Below, piece by piece: positions 37,097 through 47,714 of a DNA stretch of 64,000 nt (its first letter is position 1; every line of letters starts with the position of its first letter). The position numbers were made by a program, and so were the translations under genes. Below the pieces are notes generated by a model. The model ran no database searches. It was not told the origin of the DNA and saw only the letters and a list, made by a program, of their open reading frames with translations. Origin of the DNA: Corynebacterium bovis DSM 20582 = CIP 54.80 (GTDB taxonomy: Bacteria > Actinomycetota > Actinomycetes > Mycobacteriales > Mycobacteriaceae); contig NZ_CP047187.1 of NCBI RefSeq assembly GCF_030408615.1, positions 1,612,001 through 1,676,000 on the forward strand, given 5' to 3'.

Positions 37097-37462
37097 CGGG
37101 TCCTCGGTGAAGAGGTAGTCGATGATCTCGGCGTCGGTGTAGCCGCCGTCGGACAGCAGGGCGATGAGCCCGGGCACGAACCGGTTGACCTCCGCACCGG
37201 TGGCCTCCGACCCCGGGTCACCGGTGAGGAAGCGCGCGGGGATGCGGCGGGTGCCGTCGACCTCCACGGCGATGAGACGGTGGCTGTTCACCATGTCCAT
37301 CACCCGGGTGACGACGACCCCGAGGCGCTCGGCGGTCTCGGGGACGCTGAGCACGGGCTCGCCGGCGGGGAGTACACCGCCGGTGCCGGTCGCCGGGCCC
37401 GTCGCCGTCGTCTCCGGGTCGGTCCCGTGGGGGGTCTGCTGCTTCTCACTCGTGTCAGTCAC
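37010..37462 (-). CDS. Rv2175c-like winged-helix DNA-binding protein
   Basis: A 150-residue protein matching mycobacterial Rv2175c, a winged-helix DNA-binding substrate of PknL. A Thr-rich N-terminus (about 35 residues, with phosphorylatable TP/TT sites) precedes a helix-turn-helix (LSVPETAERLGVVVTRVMDM) and the family core with RRIPARFL. ATEIIDYL-type text appears here as TDAEIIDYLF. GTG 37462 lies 6 nt after TACAGT (leaderless). It is divergent from pknL, exactly the mycobacterial arrangement, supporting a kinase-substrate pair. Confidence 0.88.
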   Translation of the reverse strand: MTDTSEKQQTPHGTDPETTATGPATGTGGVLPAGEPVLSVPETAERLGVVVTRVMDMVNSHRLIAVEVDGTRRIPARFLTGDPGSEATGAEVNRFVPGLIALLSDGGYTDAEIIDYLFTEDPSLPGRPVDALHGHLAREVMRRAQAMAIS

Positions 37463-37468
37463 GGGACC

Positions 37469-37474
37469 ACTGTA
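37469..37474 (-). promoter_or_regulatory. Leaderless -10 (TACAGT) for the Rv2175c-like gene
   Basis: TACAGT on the minus strand, 6 nt before GTG 37462. Confidence 0.55.
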
Positions 37475-37542
37475 TCCCGCCCCGGGGTGTCGACGCCGCC
37501 GCCCCCGCGGCGACGGCACCTGCGTCACAGGCGTCACACCCG

Positions 37543-37548
37543 TATAAT
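37543..37548 (+). promoter_or_regulatory. pknL promoter -10 (TATAAT)
   Basis: Perfect TATAAT with a start expected near 37555, giving a leader of about 40 nt. A direct repeat GCGTCACA lies in the -35 region (37522 and 37531). Confidence 0.65.
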
Positions 37549-37593
37549 CGGGCCATTCACCGCCGTTGAGCCGGAAGGACCCACCCACACCCC

Positions 37594-39903
37594 ATGACGG
37601 AACTTCACGAGGGCGACCTGCTGGAGAGCCGCTACCGGATCGGAGCGACGATCGCCAGGGGCGGCATGTCCACCGTCTACCACTGCGTCGACACCCGCCT
37701 CGACCGCGAGGTCGCGGCGAAGGTGATGGACCCGTCCCTCGTCGACGACCCCGCGTTCCGCACCCGGTTCGAGCGGGAGGCCCGCGCGGTCGCGAAGCTC
37801 AACCACCCGTGCCTCGTCAACGTCTTCGACCAGGGGGTCGACGGCGACCACGTGTTCCTCGTCATGGAGCTCGTCCCGGGCGGGACGCTGCGGGAGCTCC
37901 TCCGCGAGCGCGGTCCGATGCCGCCCCACGCGGCCCTGGCCGTCATGAGTCCCGTCCTCACGGCCCTCGCGCTCGCCCACGACCACGGCATGGTCCACCG
38001 GGACATCAAGCCGGACAACGTCCTCATCCGCGACGACCACCAGGTCAAGCTCGCGGACTTCGGCCTCGTCCGGGCGGTCGCCCAGGCGAACCCGACCCAG
38101 ACGGGCCCCGTCATCGGCACCGCCGCGTACCTCGCCCCCGAGCAGGTCCAGGGCCACCGCACCGGCCCCCAGGTGGACGTCTACTCCGCCGGGGTCCTGC
38201 TGTTCGAGCTGCTCACCGGCACCACCCCGTTCCACGGCGAGACGCCGACGGCCACCGCGGTCATGCGCGTGGACCATGACGTCCCCGCCCCGTCCGGGGC
38301 CATCGACGGCGTCCCGCCCGAGCTCGACGACCTCGTGCTCACGGCGACGGCGCGCGACCCGCTCGACCGGTTCGCCGACGGCGGGGAGTTCCTCGCCGCG
38401 GTCCGCCGCACCGTCGCGGCCCTCGACCTGCCCGAGTTCGACGTCCCCGCGCCGGAGGACAGCGCGGTCCGCCGCGCGCTCGAGGGGTCGGACTTCGGCG
38501 ACCGGCTCGCCTGGGACGACGACGCGATGGCGACCCGCACGGTCGGCGGCGTGCCGGAGGCCGACCCGGTGCACCGGCCCGGCCCGGCCCCCGCCCCGGT
38601 GTACGACGACTCGCTGCCGCCCAGCCAGGAGCGCGCCCGCCGGAACTACGGCGACCTCCCCGGGCCCGCGGAGACGCGGATCCAGCCGTCCCCCGGGTTC
38701 CACGGCCCGGCGGTCCCCCCGCCGGACGGTGCCGTCCCCGACCACGCCGCGGCGTCGCCCGTCGGGGCCGGGGCACCCGCGCCGGCCGCTCCGGCGCCGG
38801 CTCCGGCGGCCCGCGCCCGCCGGCCCCTGACGAACCGGTCCCCCGTGGGGACGGTCGTGTGGACGGTGCTGCTCGTCCTCGTGGTCGTCGCCGTGGCCGT
38901 CGGGGCCTGGTGGACGACCTCGGGGCGGTTCGGCGAGATCCCCCAGGTGGTCGGCATGGACGCCACGCAGGCCCGGGCGTCGGTCGAGGCCGCGGGGTTC
39001 ACCTCGGCCGTGGAGGAACGGTACGGCAACGACGCGCCGGAACAGGCGGTGATCGGCACCGACCCCCCTTTCGGGCAACGGGTACCGCGCGGTAGTCGGG
39101 TCGCGGTGCTCGTCTCGCTCGGCCGCCCGACCGTCCCCACCCCCGGTGCCGGCGACACCCTCTCGGCCTACCAGTCCCGGCTCCGCGACCGCACCCTGCA
39201 GTGGACCGTCGCCGACGAGGTCTACAGCGACTCCGTCCCCCGCGGCGTCGTCGCGACGGTCTCCCCGTCGGCCGGCACGGTCGTCCCCACAGGGTCGACG
39301 GTGACCGTCCACGTGAGCAAGGGGCCGCGGCCGGTCACGGTCCCCGACGTCCGCGGCCGGGACGAGGCGGCGGCCCGCGCGGCACTGACCGCGGCGGGGT
39401 TGCAGGTCGGTGAGGTCCGCCGGGTCTTCGACGCCGACGTCGACGGGGGCGACGCCGTCGCGACCGTCCCCGCCGCCGGGGGCAGCGCCCCCTCGGGCTC
39501 GCGGGTGACCCTCGAGCTCTCGAACGCGGTGACGGTCCCCGACGTCACCGGTCTCGGTGGGGACGACGCCCGCCGCCGGCTCAGCGACGCCGGCCTGTCC
39601 GCGAAGGACGGGGGCACGACCGCGGAGACGACGGAGGACGCCGGCGACGTCGCCCGGCAGGACCCCGCCCCGGGCACCCGCGTCGACCCGGCCGGGGGCG
39701 CGACGGTGACCCTCACCCGGTCGTCGTCCGTGCGCGTGCCGCTGGTCATCGGGCTCACCGCGGACGCCGCCCGGTCCCGCCTCGAGGCCGCGGGGCTCCA
39801 GGTGGTCGTCGAGGGCCGCCGGAACGGGTTCGTCGTCACCCAGTCCCCCGGCCCCGTCGGCCGGGCGGCGGAGGGCGACACCGTCACCCTCCACACCCTC
39901 TGA
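37594..39903 (+). CDS. pknL: Serine/threonine protein kinase PknL with PASTA repeats
   Basis: A 769-residue membrane kinase. The cytoplasmic kinase domain (about 14-280) has the glycine loop ARGGMSTVY, Lys43, HRDIKPDN (catalytic Asp137), DFG and APEQ; Thr residues in NPTQTGPVIGTAAY can be autophosphorylated. A disordered linker runs to about 415, then one transmembrane helix (about 419-439). The extracellular part contains about five PASTA-like repeats (e.g. IPQVVGMDATQARASVEAAG, VPDVRGRDEAAARAAL, VPDVTGLGGDDARRRL) that may sense peptidoglycan fragments. Mycobacterial PknL lacks PASTA; the corynebacterial form has it. ATG 37594 has GGAAGGA upstream. Confidence 0.95.
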   Translation: MTELHEGDLLESRYRIGATIARGGMSTVYHCVDTRLDREVAAKVMDPSLVDDPAFRTRFEREARAVAKLNHPCLVNVFDQGVDGDHVFLVMELVPGGTLRELLRERGPMPPHAALAVMSPVLTALALAHDHGMVHRDIKPDNVLIRDDHQVKLADFGLVRAVAQANPTQTGPVIGTAAYLAPEQVQGHRTGPQVDVYSAGVLLFELLTGTTPFHGETPTATAVMRVDHDVPAPSGAIDGVPPELDDLVLTATARDPLDRFADGGEFLAAVRRTVAALDLPEFDVPAPEDSAVRRALEGSDFGDRLAWDDDAMATRTVGGVPEADPVHRPGPAPAPVYDDSLPPSQERARRNYGDLPGPAETRIQPSPGFHGPAVPPPDGAVPDHAAASPVGAGAPAPAAPAPAPAARARRPLTNRSPVGTVVWTVLLVLVVVAVAVGAWWTTSGRFGEIPQVVGMDATQARASVEAAGFTSAVEERYGNDAPEQAVIGTDPPFGQRVPRGSRVAVLVSLGRPTVPTPGAGDTLSAYQSRLRDRTLQWTVADEVYSDSVPRGVVATVSPSAGTVVPTGSTVTVHVSKGPRPVTVPDVRGRDEAAARAALTAAGLQVGEVRRVFDADVDGGDAVATVPAAGGSAPSGSRVTLELSNAVTVPDVTGLGGDDARRRLSDAGLSAKDGGTTAETTEDAGDVARQDPAPGTRVDPAGGATVTLTRSSSVRVPLVIGLTADAARSRLEAAGLQVVVEGRRNGFVVTQSPGPVGRAAEGDTVTLHTL

Positions 39904-39919
39904 GCGGCCCGTCCCCCCC

Positions 39920-40003
39920 GGGACACAGGGCGAGACCCCCGGGACACGGGCCGAGCCCCATGGAACACGGGCTCAGCCCCCATGGAACACGGACTCAGCC
40001 CCC
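39920..40003. repeat. 21-22-bp tandem repeat after pknL
   Basis: Four degenerate copies (GGGACACAGGGCGAGACCCC, GGGACACGGGCCGAGCCCC, GGAACACGGGCTCAGCCCCC, GGAACACGGACTCAGCCCCC) lie between the convergent pknL and aroG genes. A short hairpin (ATCCCG/CGGGAT) follows near 40030. Confidence 0.8.
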
Positions 40004-40044
40004 GCTGAGCGGACCCCGTCCCGGAATCCCGCCCCCTCGCGGGA

Positions 40045-41460
<1,416 letters not shown>

Positions 41461-41478
41461 TCACCCCCATGAGGGCGG

Positions 41479-41991
41479 TCAGCGGGACCGGCGGGCGGCG
41501 CACAACCGGTACCGGACGAGGTTGAACCGCGCGTCCTCGAGCGCGTCGTGGACGGCCCCGGACTGCTCCGGCAACGTCGGCCGCCCGACGTCCTCCCACA
41601 GCTGCTTGAGCTCGTGCGTGAAGCGGGGGAGCTCCCGGGGCAGCGTCGTCATGTCCCCCCACAGCTGGACGAGCGCCAGGTGGTCGTAGGCCCCGATCCA
41701 CGCCCACAGCTCCGGGCGGTCGTGCTGCGCGAGCCACTCGCCCTCCCGGTGGTCGGGCAGGAGGAACCGGAACAGCTCCTCCCGGATCCGCCGGCGCGTC
41801 ATCCACGCCGGGTCCGACCGGGGAGGCAGGTGCGGCAGCACGTGGCGACGCACCCACGGTCCCGCCCGCCGCGCGTCGAACTCCGTGGACACCGCGTAGA
41901 ACTCCCGGCCGTCCTCGCAGACCACGCCGATGGACACGAGGTCGACGGTCCGTCCGTCCTCGATGAATTCGGTGTCGTAGAAGTACCGCAC
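41479..41991 (-). CDS. Rv2179c-like 3'-5' exoribonuclease (DEDDh)
   Basis: A 170-residue RNase-T-like exonuclease of the Rv2179c family, described as a 3'-5' exoribonuclease (annotated 'AS' type). RYFYDTEFIEDGR carries the first Asp-Glu pair, the middle Asp is probably in AYDHLALVQL, and HDALEDARFN ends the active site. The start is GTG 41991, 7 nt after TAGACT (leaderless); longer frames upstream lie in the neighbouring acyltransferase. It is next to aroG as in mycobacteria. Confidence 0.9.
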   Translation of the reverse strand: MRYFYDTEFIEDGRTVDLVSIGVVCEDGREFYAVSTEFDARRAGPWVRRHVLPHLPPRSDPAWMTRRRIREELFRFLLPDHREGEWLAQHDRPELWAWIGAYDHLALVQLWGDMTTLPRELPRFTHELKQLWEDVGRPTLPEQSGAVHDALEDARFNLVRYRLCAARRSR

Positions 41992-41998
41992 CGGGCCG

Positions 41999-42004
41999 AG
42001 TCTA
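41999..42004 (-). promoter_or_regulatory. Leaderless -10 (TAGACT) overlapping a stop codon
   Basis: TAGACT on the minus strand, 7 nt before GTG 41991. Its TAG is also the stop codon of the upstream acyltransferase gene. Confidence 0.55.
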
Positions 42005-43189
42005 TCGTCCGGCCGCCGGCGCGCCCCGTCGGGCCGTGTCCCCCGCCGTCCCGACCGTGGGCGCCGCACCCGCGGGCCGCGACCGGCGGGGCAGCGGGGG
42101 CGGGTAGAGCACCCAGCGGAGGTACGGGACCTTCCCCACCGCCCACAGGGCCAGCCCCGCCCCGGCGCACGTCACCAGGCCCAGGACCATCGAGGGGTTG
42201 ACGTCGAGAAGGACCCCCCACCGGCCCGGGTCCCGGTCGACGAGCCACGGCACGACCGTGCCCCGCACCCAGATCAGGGCCCCCAGGTGGGAGACGTACA
42301 CGGGCAGGGTGTTCCGGCCCACCACCGAGAGCACCCGGGAGACCACCGGCGTCCGGCCCAGCCACACCGCGACGACCACACCGAACGGCACCGCCGCCAC
42401 CGACCGCACGAGGGCGAGGAGCACGCTCACCGCCGCCCGCCGCTCCGTGAAGCCGTCGGCGATGAAGTAGAGGTCGACCGGCCGGTAGACCATCTCCCAG
42501 CCGACGAACAGGGCCAGGGTCACGACGACGACCGCCGGGCGGTGGGCGCTGTCCGCCAACCGACGCAGCGCCGGGCGGAGGTGGAGACCGAGGAAGAAGG
42601 CCGGGGCGTAGACCACGAGCTGACGGACCGCAGGGTGCATGACGGCCCCCGTCGCCGCCGCCACGAACAAGGGCAGCACGGACACGGCGACCGCGGCCCA
42701 CGGCGGGAACCGGCGCAGCGCCCACGCCGCGAGGGTGTAGAGGATCAGCGCGTGGAGGAACCACAGCCCGGGCTCCCCGGTCACGACCGCCCGGACCAGC
42801 TCCCACGGCGTCACGGACTCCGCGCCGAACCCGTGGAGGACCTGGCGGGCGTGCCAGGGGGTGAAGACGACGTACGGCACGAGGAGGAACCACAGCCGCC
42901 GGTGCCACAGCTCGCCGAGCGACCGCTCCAGGACGCGGTGGCTGAAGAACCCGGAGACGAGGAAGAACAGGGGCATGCGCACCGGATCGAGGACGGAGGA
43001 GAAGAACCCCCACGTCGTGGCCATCCCGTCCGGGTAGCCCGTCACGACGTGCATGAGGCACACCCCGATGATGGACATCCCCTTCGCGACGTCCGCCCAG
43101 ACGACCCGGCCCGACGCTCCCCCGGCACGCCCCCCGCCGGATACACCGCGGCCGACGGGCCGTGAGGAATTCTCCGTGGTCGTCGACAT
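42002..43189 (-). CDS. Acyltransferase family 3 membrane protein
   Basis: A 395-residue polytopic protein of the acyltransferase-3 (OafA/YrhL, NodX) family with about ten helices. The conserved opening VVWADVAKGMSIIGVCLMHV contains the RxxDxxKG-like motif and the catalytic histidine. It probably O-acylates a cell-surface glycan or lipid; the substrate is unknown. ATG 43189 has AGG directly upstream. It is divergent from the GT87 mannosyltransferase gene across 96 nt, which suggests a cell-envelope role. Confidence 0.86.
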   Translation of the reverse strand: MSTTTENSSRPVGRGVSGGGRAGGASGRVVWADVAKGMSIIGVCLMHVVTGYPDGMATTWGFFSSVLDPVRMPLFFLVSGFFSHRVLERSLGELWHRRLWFLLVPYVVFTPWHARQVLHGFGAESVTPWELVRAVVTGEPGLWFLHALILYTLAAWALRRFPPWAAVAVSVLPLFVAAATGAVMHPAVRQLVVYAPAFFLGLHLRPALRRLADSAHRPAVVVVTLALFVGWEMVYRPVDLYFIADGFTERRAAVSVLLALVRSVAAVPFGVVVAVWLGRTPVVSRVLSVVGRNTLPVYVSHLGALIWVRGTVVPWLVDRDPGRWGVLLDVNPSMVLGLVTCAGAGLALWAVGKVPYLRWVLYPPPLPRRSRPAGAAPTVGTAGDTARRGAPAAGR

Positions 43190-43285
43190 CCTGTCGAGCG
43201 TGCCGTATATCATCGGACGGGTCAAAACGGCCCGGCACCCGGCCCGACCGCCCCGTGCCCGGCCCCTGTACGGAAGGCCCGTCCC

Positions 43286-44680
43286 GTGCCCCTGCCCGCC
43301 CTCCCCGACCCGGCCCCGCTTCCCCGGACGCCCGGGCCCGCGCACCGTGCCGGCGTCCCCCTCAGCCGGCCGGTGAGGATCGCCGGGGCCGTCGTCCTCG
43401 CGGCGAGCACCGTCGTCTTCATCCTCACCGTGGTGGTGCGGCCGGACGGGCCGGTCTACCTCCTCGACCTCGACGTCTACCGGGGAGGGGCGCGGCTCGT
43501 CCTCGACGGCGGCGACCTCTACGGCACCCCGGTCCCCGTGCGGTTCGGCACGCTGCCCTTCACCTACCCGCCGCTCGCGGCCCTGGTGTTCATCCCGCTG
43601 GCCCTCCTGCCGCAGGCCGTGGCCTCCCTCGCCGTGACCGTCGTGACGTGCCTGGGCCTCGCCGTCACCGTCCACGCCCTCGCGCGCGAGGCCGGCACCA
43701 CGCTGCCCCGGCGGGACGTCGCCGTCGTGTCCGTCCTCGCGCTGCCCGTCCTCGTGTGGTTCCACCCGGTGCTCCAGACGTTCGGCTTCGGGCAGGTCAA
43801 CGTCGTCCTCATGGCCGTCGTCGCGGTCGACCTCCTGCTCCCGCGGACCCCGTGGCCGCGGGGCGCGCTCATCGGGCTCGCGGCCGCGGTGAAGCTCACC
43901 CCGGCGGTGTTCGTGCTCGTCCTCCTCCTGCGCCGGCGGTGGCGGGCGGCCGCGGTCGCGGTGGGCACGGGGCTGGGGGCCAGTGCCCTCGTGTGGCTGG
44001 TCCTCCCCGCCGACTCGACGGCGTACTGGTTCGGGGCGCTGCGCGACCCCGGGCGGATCGGGAGGCTCGAGTACGCCTCCAACCAGTCGCTGCGGGGAGT
44101 CGTCGCGCGGACGGTCAGCGGCGGGGACGACGTGCAGTCCGTCGTGTGGGTCGTGGCGTCCCTCGTCGTCGCCGTACTCGTCGTCGCGGCGATGGTGCGG
44201 CTGCTGCGCCGGGGGGCGGTCACCGCGGCGGTCGTGGCGAACGCGCTGCTGGCGCTCCTGGTCTCGCCGGTGTCCTGGTCGCACCACTGGGTGTGGGTCG
44301 TGCCGATGCTGCTCGTCACCGGCGCGGCGGCGGTGGCGGGGCGGGGTGCGGTGCCGGTGGTGCTGGGGTGTGTCGTCGCGCTCGTCGCGACGGTCGCCCC
44401 GGTGCACGTGTTCCTGCCGTCCGACGACGGCGTCGAGCGGACGTGGCCGCCCCTCCTCATGATCCTCGGGTCGGAGTACCCGCTGGTCGGGATCGCCTGG
44501 CTCGTCGCGGCCGTCGCCGCGCCCCGGGCGTTCCTCCCCGGCCCGCGACGGGCGGCCCCGGCGGGTCCGGCGTCAGGGGCCCCGGAGTCAACGGGTCCGG
44601 CGACAGGGGAACCGACGTCAGAGGAACTTCCGGCCGAGACGCCCCACGCGCGCCGCACCGTCGCCGAGACGGACACCTGA
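43286..44680 (+). CDS. mptC: GT87 alpha-mannosyltransferase (MptC/Rv2181-like)
   Basis: A 464-residue GT-C/GT87 (DUF2029) polyprenyl-phosphomannose-dependent mannosyltransferase with about ten helices. LLDLDVYRGGARLVLDGGDLYG is the family signature with its acidic pair in the first loop, and FGFGQVNVVLMAVVAVDL follows. By synteny with the corynebacterial alpha-(1->2)-mannosyltransferase it should add branches to lipomannan. The last 55 residues are Pro/Glu-rich and disordered. GTG 43286 has GGAAGG upstream. The 3' end overlaps the convergent plsC by 63 nt. Confidence 0.87.
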   Translation: MPLPALPDPAPLPRTPGPAHRAGVPLSRPVRIAGAVVLAASTVVFILTVVVRPDGPVYLLDLDVYRGGARLVLDGGDLYGTPVPVRFGTLPFTYPPLAALVFIPLALLPQAVASLAVTVVTCLGLAVTVHALAREAGTTLPRRDVAVVSVLALPVLVWFHPVLQTFGFGQVNVVLMAVVAVDLLLPRTPWPRGALIGLAAAVKLTPAVFVLVLLLRRRWRAAAVAVGTGLGASALVWLVLPADSTAYWFGALRDPGRIGRLEYASNQSLRGVVARTVSGGDDVQSVVWVVASLVVAVLVVAAMVRLLRRGAVTAAVVANALLALLVSPVSWSHHWVWVVPMLLVTGAAAVAGRGAVPVVLGCVVALVATVAPVHVFLPSDDGVERTWPPLLMILGSEYPLVGIAWLVAAVAAPRAFLPGPRRAAPAGPASGAPESTGPATGEPTSEELPAETPHARRTVAETDT

Positions 44681-45403
44681 CCCCGGCTCCGTCCCCTCCG
44701 GGTAGCCACGCCCCGCGTTGAGGGACTCCTTGACGTCCGCGGCGTAGACGTCCGGGAGGTACTCCTGGCCGCCGAGGCGGGCGAGCTCCTCCATGATCGC
44801 GTCCGTCAGGGCCCGGGCCTGGGCGTAGTCGTCCCCGGCGTCGCGGAAGTCGTCCGGGTGGATGGGGTCGCCGACGACGCACCCGCACCGGTACGGCCGC
44901 GGGATCCACGAGCCGATGGGGTTGACCCACTCCGTGTTGATCATCACCACGGGGTACACCGGGCAGTTCGCGGCGAGGGCGATGCGTGCCGCCCCCGTCT
45001 TGCCCCGGTAGAGCCGCCCGTCGGGCGACCGGGTGCCCTCGGGGTACATGCCCTGAAGGTCGCCCCGCCCGAGGACCCGCAGCGCGGTGTCCAGGGCCGC
45101 GTCCTGGGAGGACTTGTCCGACCGGTCGATCGGGACCTGCCCGACGCCGGAGAAGAACCACCGCTGGATCGTCCCCACGAGGCCCGGGGTGGTGAAGTAC
45201 TCCTTCTTCGCGAGGAAGGTGATCTGACGGCGCGCCATGAGCGGGAGGTAGAACGAGTCCATGACCGCCAGATGGTTGGAGGCGAGCATCGCCGCCCCCT
45301 CATCCGGGATCTTGTCCAGACCGTCCGAGAAGGGCCGGTTGTAGGCCCACAGCAGCGGGCCGACGAAGACGTGCTTCAACCACCAGTACACCTTGTTCTG
45401 CAT
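44618..45403 (-). CDS. plsC: 1-acyl-sn-glycerol-3-phosphate acyltransferase
   Basis: A 261-residue PlsC-family enzyme for phosphatidic acid synthesis at the membrane. The catalytic HX4D motif reads NHLAVMDS, and glycerophosphate binding is at YPEGTRSPDG. One N-terminal hydrophobic segment (WWLKHVFVGPLLWAY) is membrane-associated. ATG 45403 with AGAAGAG about 6 nt upstream is preferred over the longer frame overlapping glk. It follows glk by 28 nt and is probably cotranscribed with it. Confidence 0.92.
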   Translation of the reverse strand: MQNKVYWWLKHVFVGPLLWAYNRPFSDGLDKIPDEGAAMLASNHLAVMDSFYLPLMARRQITFLAKKEYFTTPGLVGTIQRWFFSGVGQVPIDRSDKSSQDAALDTALRVLGRGDLQGMYPEGTRSPDGRLYRGKTGAARIALAANCPVYPVVMINTEWVNPIGSWIPRPYRCGCVVGDPIHPDDFRDAGDDYAQARALTDAIMEELARLGGQEYLPDVYAADVKESLNAGRGYPEGTEPGSGVRLGDGAARVGRLGRKFL

Positions 45404-45431
45404 GAGACTCTTCTCTGTGTCGTTCTCGTCG

Positions 45432-46427
45432 TCAGGCTGGTGCCCCACCGGCACGCCCCGTGACCTCCGCGGCCCGGAGGGCTACGCCGATCATACCGGC
45501 CTCCGCCCCCAGCCCCGCGGGTGTGACACGGGCCAGCGGCCGGTGGCCCGCGCCGACGCAGGACTCGGCCATGACCTCGACCGCCCGGTCGATGAAGATG
45601 TCGCTGTCGAGGCTGAGGCCGCCGCCGAGGACGATGAGACCCGGGTCCATGACGTCCTGGACGAGGGCGAGACCCCGGCCGAGCCACGTCGAGACGTCGT
45701 CGATGACCTCCCGCGCGAGGGGGTCGTCCTCCCGCGCCAGGCGGACGACGCTGCGACCCGTGATCTCCTCCGGCTGCGAGTGGAACTGCTGGGCGAGGCG
45801 GCTGTCCGGGTGCCGGCCGGTGGCGATGAACTCCCGCGCGGTGAGCGTGATCGCGCTGCCCGAGCAGTAGCGTTCGAGGCACCCGCGACGCCCGCACGGG
45901 CACGCCCGGCCGCCGGGGACGACGGTGAGGTGGCCGAACTCGGGCGCCGTGCCGTAGGCGCCGCGGTACATCTCGCCGTCGATCATGAGCGCTCCCCCGA
46001 TGCCGGTCCCCAGGGCGAACAGCACCCACGTCCCGGCGTCCTGCGCGACACCGAGGTAGCGCTCGCCCCACGCGGCGGCGTTCGCGTCGTGCTCGAGGAT
46101 GACCGGCAGCCCGATCCGGGCGGACAGGCGGGCGACGACGTCGGTGTCCCGCCACGGCAGGTGCGGGGCGAACCGGACGGACCGCTGGTCGGCGGTGACG
46201 AACCCGGCGACCGCGAGCCCGACGGCGGCGACGTCGTGCCGGGCCCGGAGGATGTGCACGGCGTTGGCGATCGCGGTCTCGAGGGCGTCGACGGACGACG
46301 GGGTGGGGAGTTTCTCGACGTCGACGACGGTCCCGTCCGCGTCGACGACCGCCGCGCGGAGGTTCGTCCCCCCGATGTCGATGCCGACCGTGCGCGGGCC
46401 GTGGACCACTCCCCTGTCAGACACCAC
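45432..46427 (-). CDS. glk: ROK-family glucokinase
   Basis: A 331-residue ROK sugar kinase. The ATP-binding motif is TVGIDIGGTNLRAAVVD, the substrate region EHDANAAAWGE and GTGIGGALMIDG, and the zinc-binding motif CPCGRRGCLE identifies bacterial ROK glucokinases. Synteny with C. glutamicum glk supports glucose as substrate. Two GTG codons (46427, 46424) can start the gene. A GAGGAAGG site lies somewhat far upstream. Confidence 0.92.
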   Translation of the reverse strand: MVSDRGVVHGPRTVGIDIGGTNLRAAVVDADGTVVDVEKLPTPSSVDALETAIANAVHILRARHDVAAVGLAVAGFVTADQRSVRFAPHLPWRDTDVVARLSARIGLPVILEHDANAAAWGERYLGVAQDAGTWVLFALGTGIGGALMIDGEMYRGAYGTAPEFGHLTVVPGGRACPCGRRGCLERYCSGSAITLTAREFIATGRHPDSRLAQQFHSQPEEITGRSVVRLAREDDPLAREVIDDVSTWLGRGLALVQDVMDPGLIVLGGGLSLDSDIFIDRAVEVMAESCVGAGHRPLARVTPAGLGAEAGMIGVALRAAEVTGRAGGAPA

Positions 46428-46502
46428 CGTCAGCCACCACTGCCCTTCCTCACCCGGTTCCGGTCGGGTACGATCCTCCGGTCAACCACACCAGGGTAAC
46501 GG

Positions 46503-47714
46503 TCAGCCCGACGAGGTCCAACTGTGCCGCGGGGGCACCCGGCCGTCCCCGGCGAGGACGGCGCGGAACTGCCGGCCCATGACCTCCCAGTCCCACGCGG
46601 CGACCATGTGGTCCCGACCCGCCCGGCCGTACCGCCGCCGACGCGCGGCGTCGTCGAGCAGTGCCGCGACGGTCCGTGCGACGTCCCCGGTGTCCCGGCC
46701 GTCGACGACGTCCCCCGTCACCCCGTCGACGACGGTCTCCGGGGCGCCGCCGCCGTCCCCGGCGACGGTGGGCACGCCGCAGGCCTGGGCCTCGAGGAAC
46801 ACGATCCCGAGGCCCTCGACGGAGAAGCCGCCCGCCCGCGTGCGGACGGGCATGGCGAAGACGTCGCCGGCGCTGAACGCCCCGACGAGGTCGTCCGGGG
46901 GCACGGGCCCGGTGAACGTCACATGGTCGGCGACCCCGAGGTCGCCGGCGCGGCAGGCGAGGCGGCTGCCGTACTCCCGCGGCGACGCGTCGGGGCCGCC
47001 GCCGGGCCCGACGACGAGGAGGTGCGCGTCCGGGACGGTGCGCAGGATCCCCGGCATCGCCTCGACGAGCGTGTCCTGGCCCTTCCGGGGCACGATGCGG
47101 GACACGCAGACGACGAGGGGCCGACCGGCCGGGACGCCGTACCGGGCGCGGATCCGGCCGGCGGCGTCGGGGTCCGGGTGGAACCGGGCCGTGTCGACCC
47201 CTCCGGGCAGGGGCTCGAGGGCGACGTCCGGGCCGAAGGCGGACGCGAACCGGCGCCGGGCGTACCGGGAGACGAAGGTGAGGCAGTCGCAGTCGCGACC
47301 GATCCGGCGGAGGACCGCGCGCCCGCCCGGGACCATCGACCACCCGACCTCGTGGCCGTGGGTGGAGGCGATGACGCGGGTCGCGCCGGCCGCCCGGGCG
47401 CGGCCCGCGAGCAGGCCGAGCGGCGTCGAGGACCCGAACCACACGGTGTCGATCCCCTCCGCGCGGATGAGGTCCGCCATCGCGCGCCCCGTCGCGGGGG
47501 TGGGGAGCATGACCCGTCGCGGCCACCGCACGACGCGGTACGGCAGCCCCGCGTCGTGACGCCGCGCCGCCTCACGGTCCTGCGTCGAGGCGAAGACGGT
47601 GAGGCGGTCGGGGTCGATGAGGCCGCAGTAGTCGCGGAGATACGACTGGATCCCGCCGAGGGTCGGCGGGAAGTCGTTCGTGACAAGAAGGACGCGCGGC
47701 CCGGACGTCGCCAT
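46503..47714 (-). CDS. pimB: GDP-mannose-dependent GT4 mannosyltransferase PimB'
   Basis: A 403-residue GT-B/GT4 enzyme (Rv2188c type) adding the second mannose to phosphatidylinositol monomannoside, the anchor of lipomannan. LVTNDFPPTLGGIQSYL is the acceptor loop, and the donor site has SRIVPRKGQDTLVEAMP and the E(x7)E motif GGFSVEGLGIVFLEAQACG. It is cytoplasmic, without a signal peptide. ATG 47714 overlaps the upstream NlpC/P60 stop as TGATG. The frame is open farther upstream but is antiphase there. Confidence 0.94.
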   Translation of the reverse strand: MATSGPRVLLVTNDFPPTLGGIQSYLRDYCGLIDPDRLTVFASTQDREAARRHDAGLPYRVVRWPRRVMLPTPATGRAMADLIRAEGIDTVWFGSSTPLGLLAGRARAAGATRVIASTHGHEVGWSMVPGGRAVLRRIGRDCDCLTFVSRYARRRFASAFGPDVALEPLPGGVDTARFHPDPDAAGRIRARYGVPAGRPLVVCVSRIVPRKGQDTLVEAMPGILRTVPDAHLLVVGPGGGPDASPREYGSRLACRAGDLGVADHVTFTGPVPPDDLVGAFSAGDVFAMPVRTRAGGFSVEGLGIVFLEAQACGVPTVAGDGGGAPETVVDGVTGDVVDGRDTGDVARTVAALLDDAARRRRYGRAGRDHMVAAWDWEVMGRQFRAVLAGDGRVPPRHSWTSSG

